DNA of 12,935 bases from Phosphoribacter sp964647395. GTDB lineage: Bacteria; Actinomycetota; Actinomycetes; Actinomycetales; Dermatophilaceae. The DNA is taken from assembly GCA_964647395.1 (NCBI GenBank), contig CAZYHR010000095.1, forward strand, positions 1 to 12,935, written 5' to 3'. The notes beneath the pieces are model-generated. The model worked only from the letters and a program-made list of their open reading frames with translations, did not search any database and was not told the DNA's origin. The translations under genes and the position numbers were made by a program. Below, piece after piece: positions 1-6,588 of the stretch (within the stretch, counting starts at the first letter, position 1; each line of letters opens with the position of its first letter).

Positions 1-57
<57 letters not shown>

Positions 58-58
58 G

Positions 59-85
59 CGCCGCGGCACGGTCACCGCCGCGGCG
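59..85. terminator. GC-rich hairpin between the tRNA and the convergent SGNH gene
   Basis: CGCCGCGGC (59-67) pairs perfectly with GCCGCGGCG (77-85) around a 9-base loop. It starts two bases after the tRNA CCA end. The stop codon of the minus-strand hydrolase (72-74) lies in the loop. There is no T tract on either side, so it may serve as a bidirectional, Rho-dependent or processing stem rather than a classic intrinsic terminator. Confidence 0.5.
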
Positions 86-632
86 GATCGGCGAGCGCGG
101 CTGCGAGCGCGGGCAGCAGCGCGGCATACCCCTCGGGTGACAGGTGCAGGCCATCGGGCTCGAACGCGGCCGCACCCAGGGGTGCGATGAGTTCGTCGGT
201 GGGCACCACGGCCCCGCCCCGCTGCCGGACCACCTGCGCGGCCGCGTCGCGGTAGCTCCCCATGAGGGCGTTGAGCCCCGCACCGTCCAGACCGTATGCC
301 GCCTGCGCGAGCTCCTCGTCGACGCCCGGTGGGGCGACGAGCACTGACGGCAGCCCGATGACGTCGAGGAACGCCCCGAGAGCGCCGGCGAACTCGGCCA
401 GCGGCATCCGTGCGACGGCGTCGTTGGAGCCGACCGACAGCACGACGAGGTCGGCCGGCCCAGCCCGGTCGTACTGCCCGGGCAGCTGATGGACGTCCGC
501 GCCGCCGAACGCGGCGTTGCCGGTGCCGGGTGCCAGGCGGCCGGTGTCCCACGGGATCCAGGCCAAGTGGCTGTCGCCGAGCAGGAGCACCCGCACGCCC
601 GGCGGCTGCGGCGTTGCGGGGTGCGGGCTCAC
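72..632 (-). CDS. SGNH/GDSL-family hydrolase
   Basis: This 186-residue protein has the complete SGNH signature. The block I motif is GDSH with candidate nucleophile Ser21, the block III motif is GSND at 68-71 with Asn70, and the block V motif is DGLH with Asp160 and His163. Gly43/Gly44 could supply the block II oxyanion glycine. The family hydrolyses esters or thioesters on lipids, carbohydrates or acylated small molecules; the substrate cannot be read here. There is no signal peptide or membrane segment, so it is probably cytosolic. The GTG start at 632 is the only start that keeps the whole fold, but its ribosome-binding site is weak. It ends 14 bases from the convergent tRNA and is divergent from the winged-helix gene, with 50 bases between the two starts. 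Confidence 0.88.
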   Translation of the reverse strand: MSPHPATPQPPGVRVLLLGDSHLAWIPWDTGRLAPGTGNAAFGGADVHQLPGQYDRAGPADLVVLSVGSNDAVARMPLAEFAGALGAFLDVIGLPSVLVAPPGVDEELAQAAYGLDGAGLNALMGSYRDAAAQVVRQRGGAVVPTDELIAPLGAAAFEPDGLHLSPEGYAALLPALAAALADPPRR

Positions 633-670
633 CCGGTCAGCCTGCCACGACCCGGCACCGTCCGGCTCGA

Positions 671-685
671 TAGCGTGGCGACGTG
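671..685 (+). promoter_or_regulatory. Leaderless promoter of the AlkZ-like gene
   Basis: A -10 hexamer TAGCGT (671-676) is followed by GG, four bases and the GTG start at 683. Transcription would begin at or next to the start codon. There is no Shine-Dalgarno sequence, and two other genes in the window (4720 and 9267) show the same spacing. No clear -35 element is visible. Confidence 0.55.
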
Positions 686-1879
686 GTCGTTGCGGTCGCC
701 AGGTCGCAGGTCGTCGGGTTCCGGCTGCGGGCCCACGGCCTGGACGGGCGGCTGGACCGGGCTGAGCTCGCCGTCGCCGCCGGCCGCTGCGGCATCCAGG
801 ACAGCCCCCCGGGGTCGGCGCTGCTGGCCCTGCACGCCCGGGTGCGTGGGGTCAGTGCCGACCGGGTGCACCGGGCCATCGCCGACGAGCGCACCCTGCT
901 GCGGACCTGGTCCGTGCGCGGGGCGCCGTTCCTGGTGCCGACCGCGGACCTGCCGGTCTTCACCACCGGCGTCCTGCCGACCACCGAGCGCGCCGGGCGG
1001 CGGCTGGTGCTCGGCGTGGGGGAGCAGCTCGACCGGCTCGAACTGAGTCTCGCCGACGCCGTCGCCCTCGTCGAGGCCGAGACCGGTGCCGTCCTAGCCG
1101 GCCGGCGACTGGCGATCACCGAGCTCGGCCACGAGGTGGCGGCGCGGGTCGGCGCGAAACTGTCTGTCGGACAACGGAGCCGGTGGCAGGAGCCGGGACC
1201 GTGGTCACCCGGCCAGCCGGTCGGCGAAGGGGTCGTCCACTTCTGCCTGCGCATCCTCACCCTGCGCCGGGTTGTCTGCTTCGCCCCCCGCCACGACAAC
1301 ACGGCCCCGTTCGCGCTGCTCGACGAATGGCTGCCGCAACCGATCCCGGCACTCGACCCGTCGGCCGCCCGGGCCGAGTTGCTGCGCCGCTACCTCCGGT
1401 GTTACGGACCCTCGACCCGTCGGCACTTCGCCGAGTGGCTGGGGGTCCGGGCCGGGGACACCGACCCCTGGTGGACACCGCTCGAACCCGAGCTGACCGA
1501 GGTCGAGACCGCTGGACGGGCCTGGCTGCTGACCACCGATCTGGCTGCCCTGCACAACGCCTCGCAGCCACTCGGCGTGCGCCTGCTGCCCCCGCGCGAT
1601 CCCTACACCCAGCAGCGAGACCGCGCCCTACTGCTCGACCCGGCGCGCCACCGCGAGGTGTGGCGCACCGTCGGCGAGCCCGGGACCGTGCTGGCCGACG
1701 GGGAGCTCGTCGGCAGCTGGCGCCCCCGCACCACGGGCCGCCGGCTGGTCCTGACGATGACGCCGTTCGCCCCCGTCACCGCCCGGCAGCGGCGCGCGGT
1801 GGAGCGCGAGGCCCAGCAGGTCGCAGCGTTGCGGGGCGCCGCCGACGTGCAGGTCGTGGTCGACGACAGCGGACCTTGA
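683..1879 (+). CDS. Winged-helix DNA-binding protein of the AlkZ/YcaQ (HTH_42) superfamily
   Basis: The 398-residue protein matches actinobacterial winged-helix proteins of the HTH_42 (formerly DUF1006) family. It has an N-terminal helical region with GIQDSPPG at 37-44, a middle winged-helix section rich in Arg/Leu, a segment CYGPSTRRHFAEWLG typical of the family, and a C-terminal beta domain with DPYTQQRD and VLADGELVGSWRPR. Characterised relatives are DNA glycosylases that unhook interstrand crosslinks or remove bulky alkyl adducts (Streptomyces AlkZ, E. coli YcaQ/AlkX). In those enzymes the catalytic residues form Q-x-Q or Q-x-D; here the corresponding motif reads Q39-D-S41, so activity is uncertain. 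The GTG start fits a leaderless promoter. The gene stands alone between the SGNH gene and a degenerate intergenic strip. Confidence 0.8.
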   Translation: MVVAVARSQVVGFRLRAHGLDGRLDRAELAVAAGRCGIQDSPPGSALLALHARVRGVSADRVHRAIADERTLLRTWSVRGAPFLVPTADLPVFTTGVLPTTERAGRRLVLGVGEQLDRLELSLADAVALVEAETGAVLAGRRLAITELGHEVAARVGAKLSVGQRSRWQEPGPWSPGQPVGEGVVHFCLRILTLRRVVCFAPRHDNTAPFALLDEWLPQPIPALDPSAARAELLRRYLRCYGPSTRRHFAEWLGVRAGDTDPWWTPLEPELTEVETAGRAWLLTTDLAALHNASQPLGVRLLPPRDPYTQQRDRALLLDPARHREVWRTVGEPGTVLADGELVGSWRPRTTGRRLVLTMTPFAPVTARQRRAVEREAQQVAALRGAADVQVVVDDSGP

Positions 1880-1908
1880 CGATTTTTCGCCCCGGCGGCG
1901 CACCACGC

Positions 1909-1951
1909 CCGCACCATCGCCTCGGTCTCGGTGCAGCAGCCGCCGGACACC
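1909..1951 (-). pseudogene. Remnant of a peptidoglycan-binding domain
   Basis: This stretch matches 3793-3835, inside the metallopeptidase gene, at 40 of 43 positions, including 25 identical bases in a row. Read on the minus strand it encodes SGGCCTETEAMVRA, against TGGFFTETEAMVRL in the intact gene; two TTC-to-TGC changes turn Phe-Phe into Cys-Cys. No ORF around it has a start, a signal sequence or the rest of the domain, and upstream it passes straight into a 14-bp tandem repeat. It is best read as a relic of a lost paralogue or a recombination scar. A copied fragment that never was a gene is also possible. Confidence 0.65.
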
Positions 1952-1980
1952 GGCAGCCGGACACCGGCAGCCGGACACCG
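1943..1980. repeat. 14-bp tandem repeat, about 2.7 copies
   Basis: The unit CCGGACACCGGCAG occurs at 1943-1956 and 1957-1970 without mismatch, with a partial third copy at 1971-1980. It overlaps the end of the peptidoglycan-binding remnant. The rest of the 1880-2036 gap holds no gene; a T5 run at 1883-1887 follows the AlkZ-like stop codon without a convincing stem. Confidence 0.85.
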
Positions 1981-2036
1981 CGGAGGGCACGGCGCCGGCC
2001 GACGACGCCCGGGGGACGGTTAGGAACTGACCCGTT

Positions 2037-3089
2037 CTACAACGAGATCCGCTCGCACTTGACAAGCCGGTCGGTGCCGAAGCCAGCGTTCCTCAGGTAG
2101 AGGCACACCTCATGCGAGGTGCCTGCCGCGAACTCGGTGCCCTGCTCGCCGAGGCGGACGTCGAACCCGCGGTCCCACCAGGTCAGCCCGGACGCGGCGA
2201 TCCGGCCGTCGAGGAAGATGACGTACTCGATGGGGCCGGTCGTGTCGTTGTCGGCGCCGAAGCCACCGGCGTGCACCTCCGGTCGGCCGTCCCGGTCGAC
2301 GTCGCGCGTGTAGACGCCCAGTTCGCCGACCGGGTCCCAGGCGGTACTGGGGACGTTGAGGTACTGACACGCGATGACGGTCGACGCGCCCGGCCCGTAG
2401 TTCTCGCCCAACAGGCACACCTCACGCCACCCGGGAGAGGTGGCCGGGAAGGCGCCCAGGAACGCGTGGTCGCCTGGCACGTTGGTGAGGAAGGGGCTCG
2501 GCTGGTCGGCCCGGGCCCCGAGGACGACGCGTCCGTTCTCGGTGACGATGACACCGATCGAGCGGGTCAGGTCGCTCTCGTCGACGGCCCATCCGTAGAC
2601 CCCGATGGTCTTGCCGCCCACCGAGATCGCCATGTCGCCCCGGGGGTCCGGGCTGCTCACGGTCACGGACCTGCAGTCCACCAACGTGCCGGCGCGGGTG
2701 ACGATGTCGTGGGCATAGATGCACACCCGGTGCGAGCCCGGTGCCGCCACGATCGTGGCGCCGCGGAAGCCCTTCTGCCCCAAGCCGTACGGATAGAGTT
2801 CCGGGCTCGGGTCGTGGGCCGGCAGTGGCCCGGCGGCGGGCATCCCGTCGATGGCGACCGTGACGCTGACGGTCTGGGCGAGGTCGTCGCGGTCGAACGC
2901 CCAGCCGGAGTAGCGGATCCGCTGGCCGTCGAAGGTGACCGACGTGAGCCGGCCCTCCGGCGGGTGTCCGGCGGTGGCCCCCGGAGCCGTGGCCGGGGCG
3001 ACAGCTTGGGCGGCTGCGGGGGAGCCGAACAGGAGCAGGAGGGCGACCGCCGACGCCCAACGACGCGGCCGCGACATGGAGAGAGCCAT
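2037..3089 (-). CDS. Secreted protein with three beta-sandwich-like repeats
   Basis: The 350-residue product starts with a signal peptide: RPRRW, a hydrophobic stretch around residues 12-22, and AAA-Q or AQA-V cleavage near 27-29. The mature part is three repeats of about 95-105 residues beginning near residues 41, 151 and 256. Each has a [GS]-x-x-[ADN] strand, a dG turn and a closing Cys pair (VCIY to VDC, VCLL to IAC, VCLY to VKC), so one disulfide per repeat is likely. Repeats 1 and 2 carry GWAFD/GWAVD followed by a DDL/SDL motif. Repeat 3 instead has DVDRDGRPEV, an Asp-rich loop resembling a calcium-binding turn. The ATG at 3089 is preferred over a GTG at 3116 because AAGGA lies 7 bases upstream. 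No enzyme motif is visible; a cell-envelope adhesion or binding role is a guess. Confidence 0.78.
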   Translation of the reverse strand: MALSMSRPRRWASAVALLLLFGSPAAAQAVAPATAPGATAGHPPEGRLTSVTFDGQRIRYSGWAFDRDDLAQTVSVTVAIDGMPAAGPLPAHDPSPELYPYGLGQKGFRGATIVAAPGSHRVCIYAHDIVTRAGTLVDCRSVTVSSPDPRGDMAISVGGKTIGVYGWAVDESDLTRSIGVIVTENGRVVLGARADQPSPFLTNVPGDHAFLGAFPATSPGWREVCLLGENYGPGASTVIACQYLNVPSTAWDPVGELGVYTRDVDRDGRPEVHAGGFGADNDTTGPIEYVIFLDGRIAASGLTWWDRGFDVRLGEQGTEFAAGTSHEVCLYLRNAGFGTDRLVKCERISL

Positions 3090-3184
3090 GGTGGTGTCCT
3101 TCGGTCGATGCCGCACCGGGGACGGCTGGCGGTGCAGCCAACTGTCGTGGTCGGTCAGAGGGACGGACGCTCGGAGGACGACGG

Positions 3185-3217
3185 CGTTGCGTCGCCGGCA
3201 ACGTGACCTGCGTCACT
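3185..3217. promoter_or_regulatory. CRP-like palindrome next to a second inverted repeat
   Basis: GTGACCTGCGTCAC at 3203-3216 is a GTGA-N6-TCAC palindrome, the half-site layout of CRP/GlxR-family regulators. Overlapping its edge is CGTTGC (3185-3190) and GCAACG (3198-3203), a 6-bp inverted repeat with a 7-base spacer. Both lie in the 199-base gap upstream of the secreted-protein gene (start at 3089), about 115 bases before its start. A regulator such as CRP acting on that gene is inferred. No convincing -10/-35 pair was found between the site and the gene. Confidence 0.45.
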
Positions 3218-3288
3218 TTTCTTCGGCCGCGGGAGCCACCCACTCGGGTGACCGCCGGCCGCCGTTGAGCCGGCGACCGGGCCCGTCA

Positions 3289-3675
3289 TCATCCCCGGAC
3301 CCCTGCGCCGAGCTCGCCGTCGACATAGAGCCACCGCCCGCCCCGGCGCTCGAACCGGCTGCGCTCGTGCAGCAATCCGCCGGCATGCCGGGCGCGGAAC
3401 TCGACGACCCCCGTGCTGTCGTGCTCCCCGCCGTCGACGACGTCGAGGATCGCCAGCCCGGTCCACCGGGGCCCGCCCGCGAGGTCGAGCGTGGCCGGCC
3501 TGGTCCGCGGGTGCCAGGTGCGCAGCAGATGGTCGGCGCGCCCCAGCACGTATGCCGCGTAACGCGAGCGCATCAGCGCCACCGCCGTGGGCGGTGGGTG
3601 ACCGTCGTGCCACGGCTCGCAGCACGCGGCATACGGGTCACCGGAACCGCACGGACACGGCGGGGCGACGGGCAT
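3289..3675 (-). CDS. YchJ/UPF0225-family protein with SEC-C zinc motif
   Basis: The 128-residue protein opens with the SEC-C motif CPCGSGDPYAACC (Cys7, Cys9, Cys18, Cys19), which binds zinc in SecA and YchJ proteins. It is followed by an NTF2-like section with the family's MRSRYAAYVLGRADHLLRTWHP block at about 35-56 (two short motifs, RYAAYV and TWHP) and a closing GRWLYVDGE. Length and order match the YchJ family, which is widespread but has no firmly established function. The ATG at 3675 lies 3 bases after the stop of the metallopeptidase gene, so the two are probably co-transcribed. The protein is likely cytosolic. A GC-rich imperfect stem (CGCCGGC/GCCGGCG, 3253-3275) downstream could end the transcript. 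Confidence 0.85.
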   Translation of the reverse strand: MPVAPPCPCGSGDPYAACCEPWHDGHPPPTAVALMRSRYAAYVLGRADHLLRTWHPRTRPATLDLAGGPRWTGLAILDVVDGGEHDSTGVVEFRARHAGGLLHERSRFERRGGRWLYVDGELGAGVRG

Positions 3676-3678
3676 GCC

Positions 3679-4611
3679 CTAGCGCACCACCCGCAGGCCG
3701 AGCACCCGGCACAGCCCCGGACCGGGGGAGCGGGGGTCGCCGGCCTCCCAGCCGCCGGTCGGGTCCCAGGCCCGGAACGTCTCGTAGACCAGCCGCACCA
3801 TCGCCTCGGTCTCGGTGAAGAAGCCGCCGGTCACCCCGGACGGGTTGAGCGGGATCGTCTCGATGCCCGGGTAGTCGCGCAACGCCTGCTGCAACCGGCG
3901 CACCGAGTCGCTGCCGGACACCCCGAAGCGCAGCTGGTCGAGCCGGACGTCCCCGTGATAGCTCTGGGTGACGATGCGGTCCGGCTGACCCGGCCCGCCA
4001 CCGGCGATCGGCTGCCCGCCACCGCCCCCGCCGCCGGGCAACGGCGTGTAGCGGTCCGAGCGCCAGTAGACGTGCGGGTGGTCCAGGTGGTTCTGGGTGC
4101 GGCTGCCCCGGTCGGCCATCGCCCGCCAGGCCGGCGAGCCGTCGCCGCGGAAGCCGTCCTTGTCCGCGTTCCAGATGCGCTGGCGCCAGATGACCCACCC
4201 CAGATGCCACTGCTGGCGCTGCTGGATGACCAGCCCGGCGATGTGATCCCCGACCGCCACGTGGTTGGGCAGCCACGAGCCGTCCAGGGCGGTGACCATG
4301 AAGTCCACCGCCCGACCGGTCGAGTGCTCGGGTTCCCCGCCCTTGCCCCAACAGACCTGCAAGTGCACGCCGGTGGCCGCCTCGGTTGCCTCGACGACAT
4401 CGCTGACCTTGCGCCGGGTCGACTCGCTGACCTGACCGAGCCGGGCCAGGGCCGGATCGCCGGCAGGCAGTTCCCGGCTGGTGATCCGCGGCGGCTCCCA
4501 CTCGGGGACCGACTCGTCCGGCTCGGGTGGCTGGGCCGGGACCTCGCCGTCGGCGGCCCGCAACGGGGCCTGGGCCTGCGCGGCCGCGCGGATGTCGTCG
4601 GAGGCAGACAT
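3679..4611 (-). CDS. LAS-type metallopeptidase with C-terminal peptidoglycan-binding domain
   Basis: The 310-residue protein has three parts. Residues 55-185 match the ARB_07466-like domain found in actinobacteria, with the zinc signature of LAS/M15 peptidases: HSTGRAVD (His96, Asp103) and DHPH (His178, His180), plus WVIWRQRIW and MADRGSRTQNH. A Gly-rich linker (193-208) follows. Residues about 215-310 form a peptidoglycan-binding domain (DSVRRLQQALR, then TGGFFTETEAMVR). Such enzymes cut D-Ala-containing cell-wall peptides; the exact bond is not readable. The N terminus is acidic and Ala/Pro-rich with no signal peptide or membrane helix, which is unusual for a wall enzyme. The ATG at 4611 is supported by GAGAGGA 8 bases upstream. 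It is divergent from pgsA and lies 3 bases before the YchJ-like gene. Confidence 0.82.
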   Translation of the reverse strand: MSASDDIRAAAQAQAPLRAADGEVPAQPPEPDESVPEWEPPRITSRELPAGDPALARLGQVSESTRRKVSDVVEATEAATGVHLQVCWGKGGEPEHSTGRAVDFMVTALDGSWLPNHVAVGDHIAGLVIQQRQQWHLGWVIWRQRIWNADKDGFRGDGSPAWRAMADRGSRTQNHLDHPHVYWRSDRYTPLPGGGGGGGQPIAGGGPGQPDRIVTQSYHGDVRLDQLRFGVSGSDSVRRLQQALRDYPGIETIPLNPSGVTGGFFTETEAMVRLVYETFRAWDPTGGWEAGDPRSPGPGLCRVLGLRVVR

Positions 4612-4707
4612 GGGCAGCGTCCTCTCGAGCGGGATGACCTCTCCATGGTGCCGTCGCCGGCCGCACGGCGCAGTCGAACTGTCGCATTCGTCCGCGCCGC
4701 GTCTGGT

Positions 4708-4722
4708 TACAGTGGCCACGTG
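4708..4722 (+). promoter_or_regulatory. Leaderless promoter of the pgsA operon
   Basis: The -10 hexamer TACAGT (4708-4713) is followed by GG, four bases and GTG at 4720. This gives the same distance from the last T to the start codon as at 683 and 9267. It decides the pgsA start, because the reading frame stays open far upstream. No strong -35 is visible. Confidence 0.55.
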
Positions 4723-5310
4723 GTCGAGCAGCACACGCGTCGAGAGCCGGTCGTCTCGGACCGCGTGCTGACCATCCCCAACGCCCTGTCCGTGCTGCGG
4801 CTGCTCGGCGTGCCGCTGTTCCTCTGGCTCATCCTGCGCGAGCAGGACGGCTGGGCCCTCGCCGTGCTGGCGCTGTCGGCGCTCACCGACTATCTGGACG
4901 GCAAGATCGCGCGCTCCTTCGACATGGTGTCGCGCCTGGGCCAACTGCTCGACCCGATCGCCGACCGGCTCTACATCGTCAGCACCCTGCTCGGTCTGGC
5001 CTGGCGCGACATCGTGCCGTGGTGGGTGGTCTGGGTGCTGCTGGGCCGGGAACTGGTCATGCTCGTCGTCGTGCTGCTGCTCAAGCGGGTCGGCATCGTC
5101 GGGTTGCCGGTGCACTTCGTCGGCAAGGCGGCCACCTTCAACCTGCTCTATGCCTTCCCGATCCTGCTGCTGGGCCAGTCCCAGCCCTGGGCCCTGCCGG
5201 TCGGGTGGGCGTTCGCCTGGTGGGGCATCACCCTCTACTGGCTGGCCGCCGGCCTGTATGCCGCTCAGGCAGTGCCGCTGCTGCGCGCCGGTCGCCGGGT
5301 GGCCCGGTGA
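4720..5310 (+). CDS. pgsA: CDP-alcohol phosphatidyltransferase (PgsA2-like)
   Basis: The 196-residue integral membrane protein carries the full CDP-alcohol phosphotransferase motif. Asp57, Asp60-Gly61, Ala64-Arg65, Gly74, Asp78 and Asp82 fit D-x2-D-G-x2-A-R-x8-G-x3-D-x3-D exactly. Hydrophobic stretches at about 26-40, 45-56, 88-100, 103-120 and later fit about six helices. The enzyme transfers a phosphatidyl group from CDP-diacylglycerol to an alcohol. By position it corresponds to M. tuberculosis Rv1822 (PgsA2). The acceptor may be glycerol 3-phosphate (phosphatidylglycerophosphate synthase) or phosphatidylglycerol (actinobacterial-type cardiolipin synthase); the sequence alone does not decide. 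The frame is open for 1.8 kb upstream, antisense to the metallopeptidase, so automatic callers may extend it wrongly. The GTG at 4720 is chosen from the leaderless promoter. Its stop overlaps the next start by 4 bases. Confidence 0.85.
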   Translation: MVEQHTRREPVVSDRVLTIPNALSVLRLLGVPLFLWLILREQDGWALAVLALSALTDYLDGKIARSFDMVSRLGQLLDPIADRLYIVSTLLGLAWRDIVPWWVVWVLLGRELVMLVVVLLLKRVGIVGLPVHFVGKAATFNLLYAFPILLLGQSQPWALPVGWAFAWWGITLYWLAAGLYAAQAVPLLRAGRRVAR

Positions 5311-6257
5311 GCGGGTCGTCCGGTCCGGCCCGCCGCCCGGACGAGTCGATGTCGCTGATCCGCGAGCTCATGGACGGTGCCCTCGAGCCCAGCTACGCGG
5401 CGGCAGCCGAGCGGCGCCGGGTCGCCGGGCAGCCGGCCGCGCGGTCGTTCAACACCTCGGTGGTGTTCGTCGTCGCCGTCGTCGTCGGGCTGCTCATGGC
5501 CATCGCCGGCCAGACCCTGCGGGCGGCGGCCACCGTCACCTCCGGGTCGGGGGAGCGGCTGATCACCCAGATCGAGGGCCAGCAGGCGCACGGCGACGAA
5601 CAGTCGGCCAAGGCGGCGGCCATCGAGAAGGAGATCACCGGCCTGCAGGCCGCTGCGCTCGGGCCCGGCCAGTCGGCGCTGCTCGACGCGCTGCGCCTGC
5701 TCCAGCTGCGCACCGGCACCGTCGCCGTCAGCGGACCCGGCGTCGTCGTCACCCTCGACGACGCGGCCGACACGTCGGGCAGCAACGCCGACCCCCGCGG
5801 CGAGTCCGGCTTCACCGCCAACCGAGTGCGCTCCACCGACCTGCAGATCGTCGTCAACGGCTTGTGGGCCGCCGGCGCGGAGGCGATCTCGGTCAACGGG
5901 CAGCGCTTGACCACCCAATCGGCGATCCGCTTCGCCGGGCAGGCCATCCTCGTGGACTTCCGGGCCCTGACCCGCCCCTACGTCATCACGGCGATCGGCG
6001 ACCCCGGACCGCTGCAGGCCGGCTTCGCCTCCTCCGCCGCCGGCACCTATGTCAAGGCCCTGGAGCAGAACTACGGCATCCCCTGGTCGTTGCAGACCGC
6101 CGACCGGGGACTGACCTGCCCGGCCAGCCCCGCGCCCGAGCTGCGATACGCCGAACCGATGCCGGGCGGCATACCCTCGTCCTCACCGACCGGCACCGCG
6201 ACGCCGGCCCCGACGACGCCGACCCACACCCCCCGAGCCACGGAGCCGCGACGATGA
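5307..6257 (+). CDS. DUF881 membrane-anchored protein (Rv1823-like)
   Basis: The 316-residue protein has a cytoplasmic N terminus, one membrane helix at about 51-68, a short coiled-coil-prone stretch at about 80-115 and a DUF881 domain at about 125-285. Family motifs include VSGPGVVVTLDD, NGLWAAGAEAISVNGQRL and a closing YVITAIGDP segment. The tail (285-316) is rich in Pro, Thr and Ser. The domain should lie outside the membrane. DUF881 has no assigned biochemical activity; Bacillus YlxW and YlxX are relatives encoded near the division genes. The GTG at 5307 overlaps the pgsA stop (GTGA), which suggests translational coupling. An ATG at 5349 is an alternative start that removes 14 residues; neither has a strong Shine-Dalgarno sequence. 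Confidence 0.85.
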   Translation: MSGSSGPARRPDESMSLIRELMDGALEPSYAAAAERRRVAGQPAARSFNTSVVFVVAVVVGLLMAIAGQTLRAAATVTSGSGERLITQIEGQQAHGDEQSAKAAAIEKEITGLQAAALGPGQSALLDALRLLQLRTGTVAVSGPGVVVTLDDAADTSGSNADPRGESGFTANRVRSTDLQIVVNGLWAAGAEAISVNGQRLTTQSAIRFAGQAILVDFRALTRPYVITAIGDPGPLQAGFASSAAGTYVKALEQNYGIPWSLQTADRGLTCPASPAPELRYAEPMPGGIPSSSPTGTATPAPTTPTHTPRATEPRR

Positions 6258-6586
6258 TCCCCGCCTTCGGCCTGCTCGTCGGCCTGGTCATCGGGCTGCT
6301 ACTGCACCCGACCGTGCCGCCGTGGCTGCAGCCCTATCTGCCGATCGCCGTCATCGCCGCGCTCGACGCCGTGTTCGGCGGGGTCCGGGCCGTGCTCGAC
6401 GGGATCTTCGACGACAAGGTCTTCGTCGTGTCGTTCCTGTCCAACGTCCTGGTCGCCGGGTTCATCGTCTTCCTCGGCGACCAGCTCGGGGTCGGCTCGC
6501 AGCTGTCCACGGGCGTCGTCGTCGTGCTGGGCATCCGGATCTTCTCCAACGTCGCGTCCATCCGCCGGCACCTGTTCAAGGCCTGA
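6254..6586 (+). CDS. sbp: DUF1290 small membrane protein (Sbp-like, Rv1824-like)
   Basis: The 110-residue protein is almost entirely hydrophobic, with likely helices at about 3-17, 28-46, 56-75 and 79-95 and a short basic C terminus (RRHLFKA). FGGVRAVLDGIFDDKVF and GIRIFSNVASIRRHLF are typical of DUF1290, the 'small basic protein' family of Gram-positive bacteria. Bacillus sbp lies next to ylxW, ylxX, ftsA and ftsZ. The function is unknown; a membrane partner of the two flanking DUF881 proteins is the natural inference. The ATG overlaps the stop of the upstream gene (ATGA), and its own stop is 2 bases before the next ATG. Confidence 0.88.
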   Translation: MIPAFGLLVGLVIGLLLHPTVPPWLQPYLPIAVIAALDAVFGGVRAVLDGIFDDKVFVVSFLSNVLVAGFIVFLGDQLGVGSQLSTGVVVVLGIRIFSNVASIRRHLFKA

Positions 6587-6588
6587 TC

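Noticed and set aside
1943..1980. CRISPR array
   Set aside because: The repeats are contiguous 14-base units without spacers, and no cas genes are nearby.
4016..4040. Frameshift or sequencing error at the poly-Gly run in the metallopeptidase
   Set aside because: The frame stays open and coherent on both sides, and the Gly-rich stretch sits exactly between two domains, as a linker would.
2935..4719. A long open frame on the plus strand continuous with pgsA, which would give a 791-residue protein
   Set aside because: It is antisense to three well-supported minus-strand genes, has a low-complexity Arg/Pro/Ala composition and no domain before the pgsA part. High GC keeps such frames open. The leaderless GTG at 4720 gives a normal family length.
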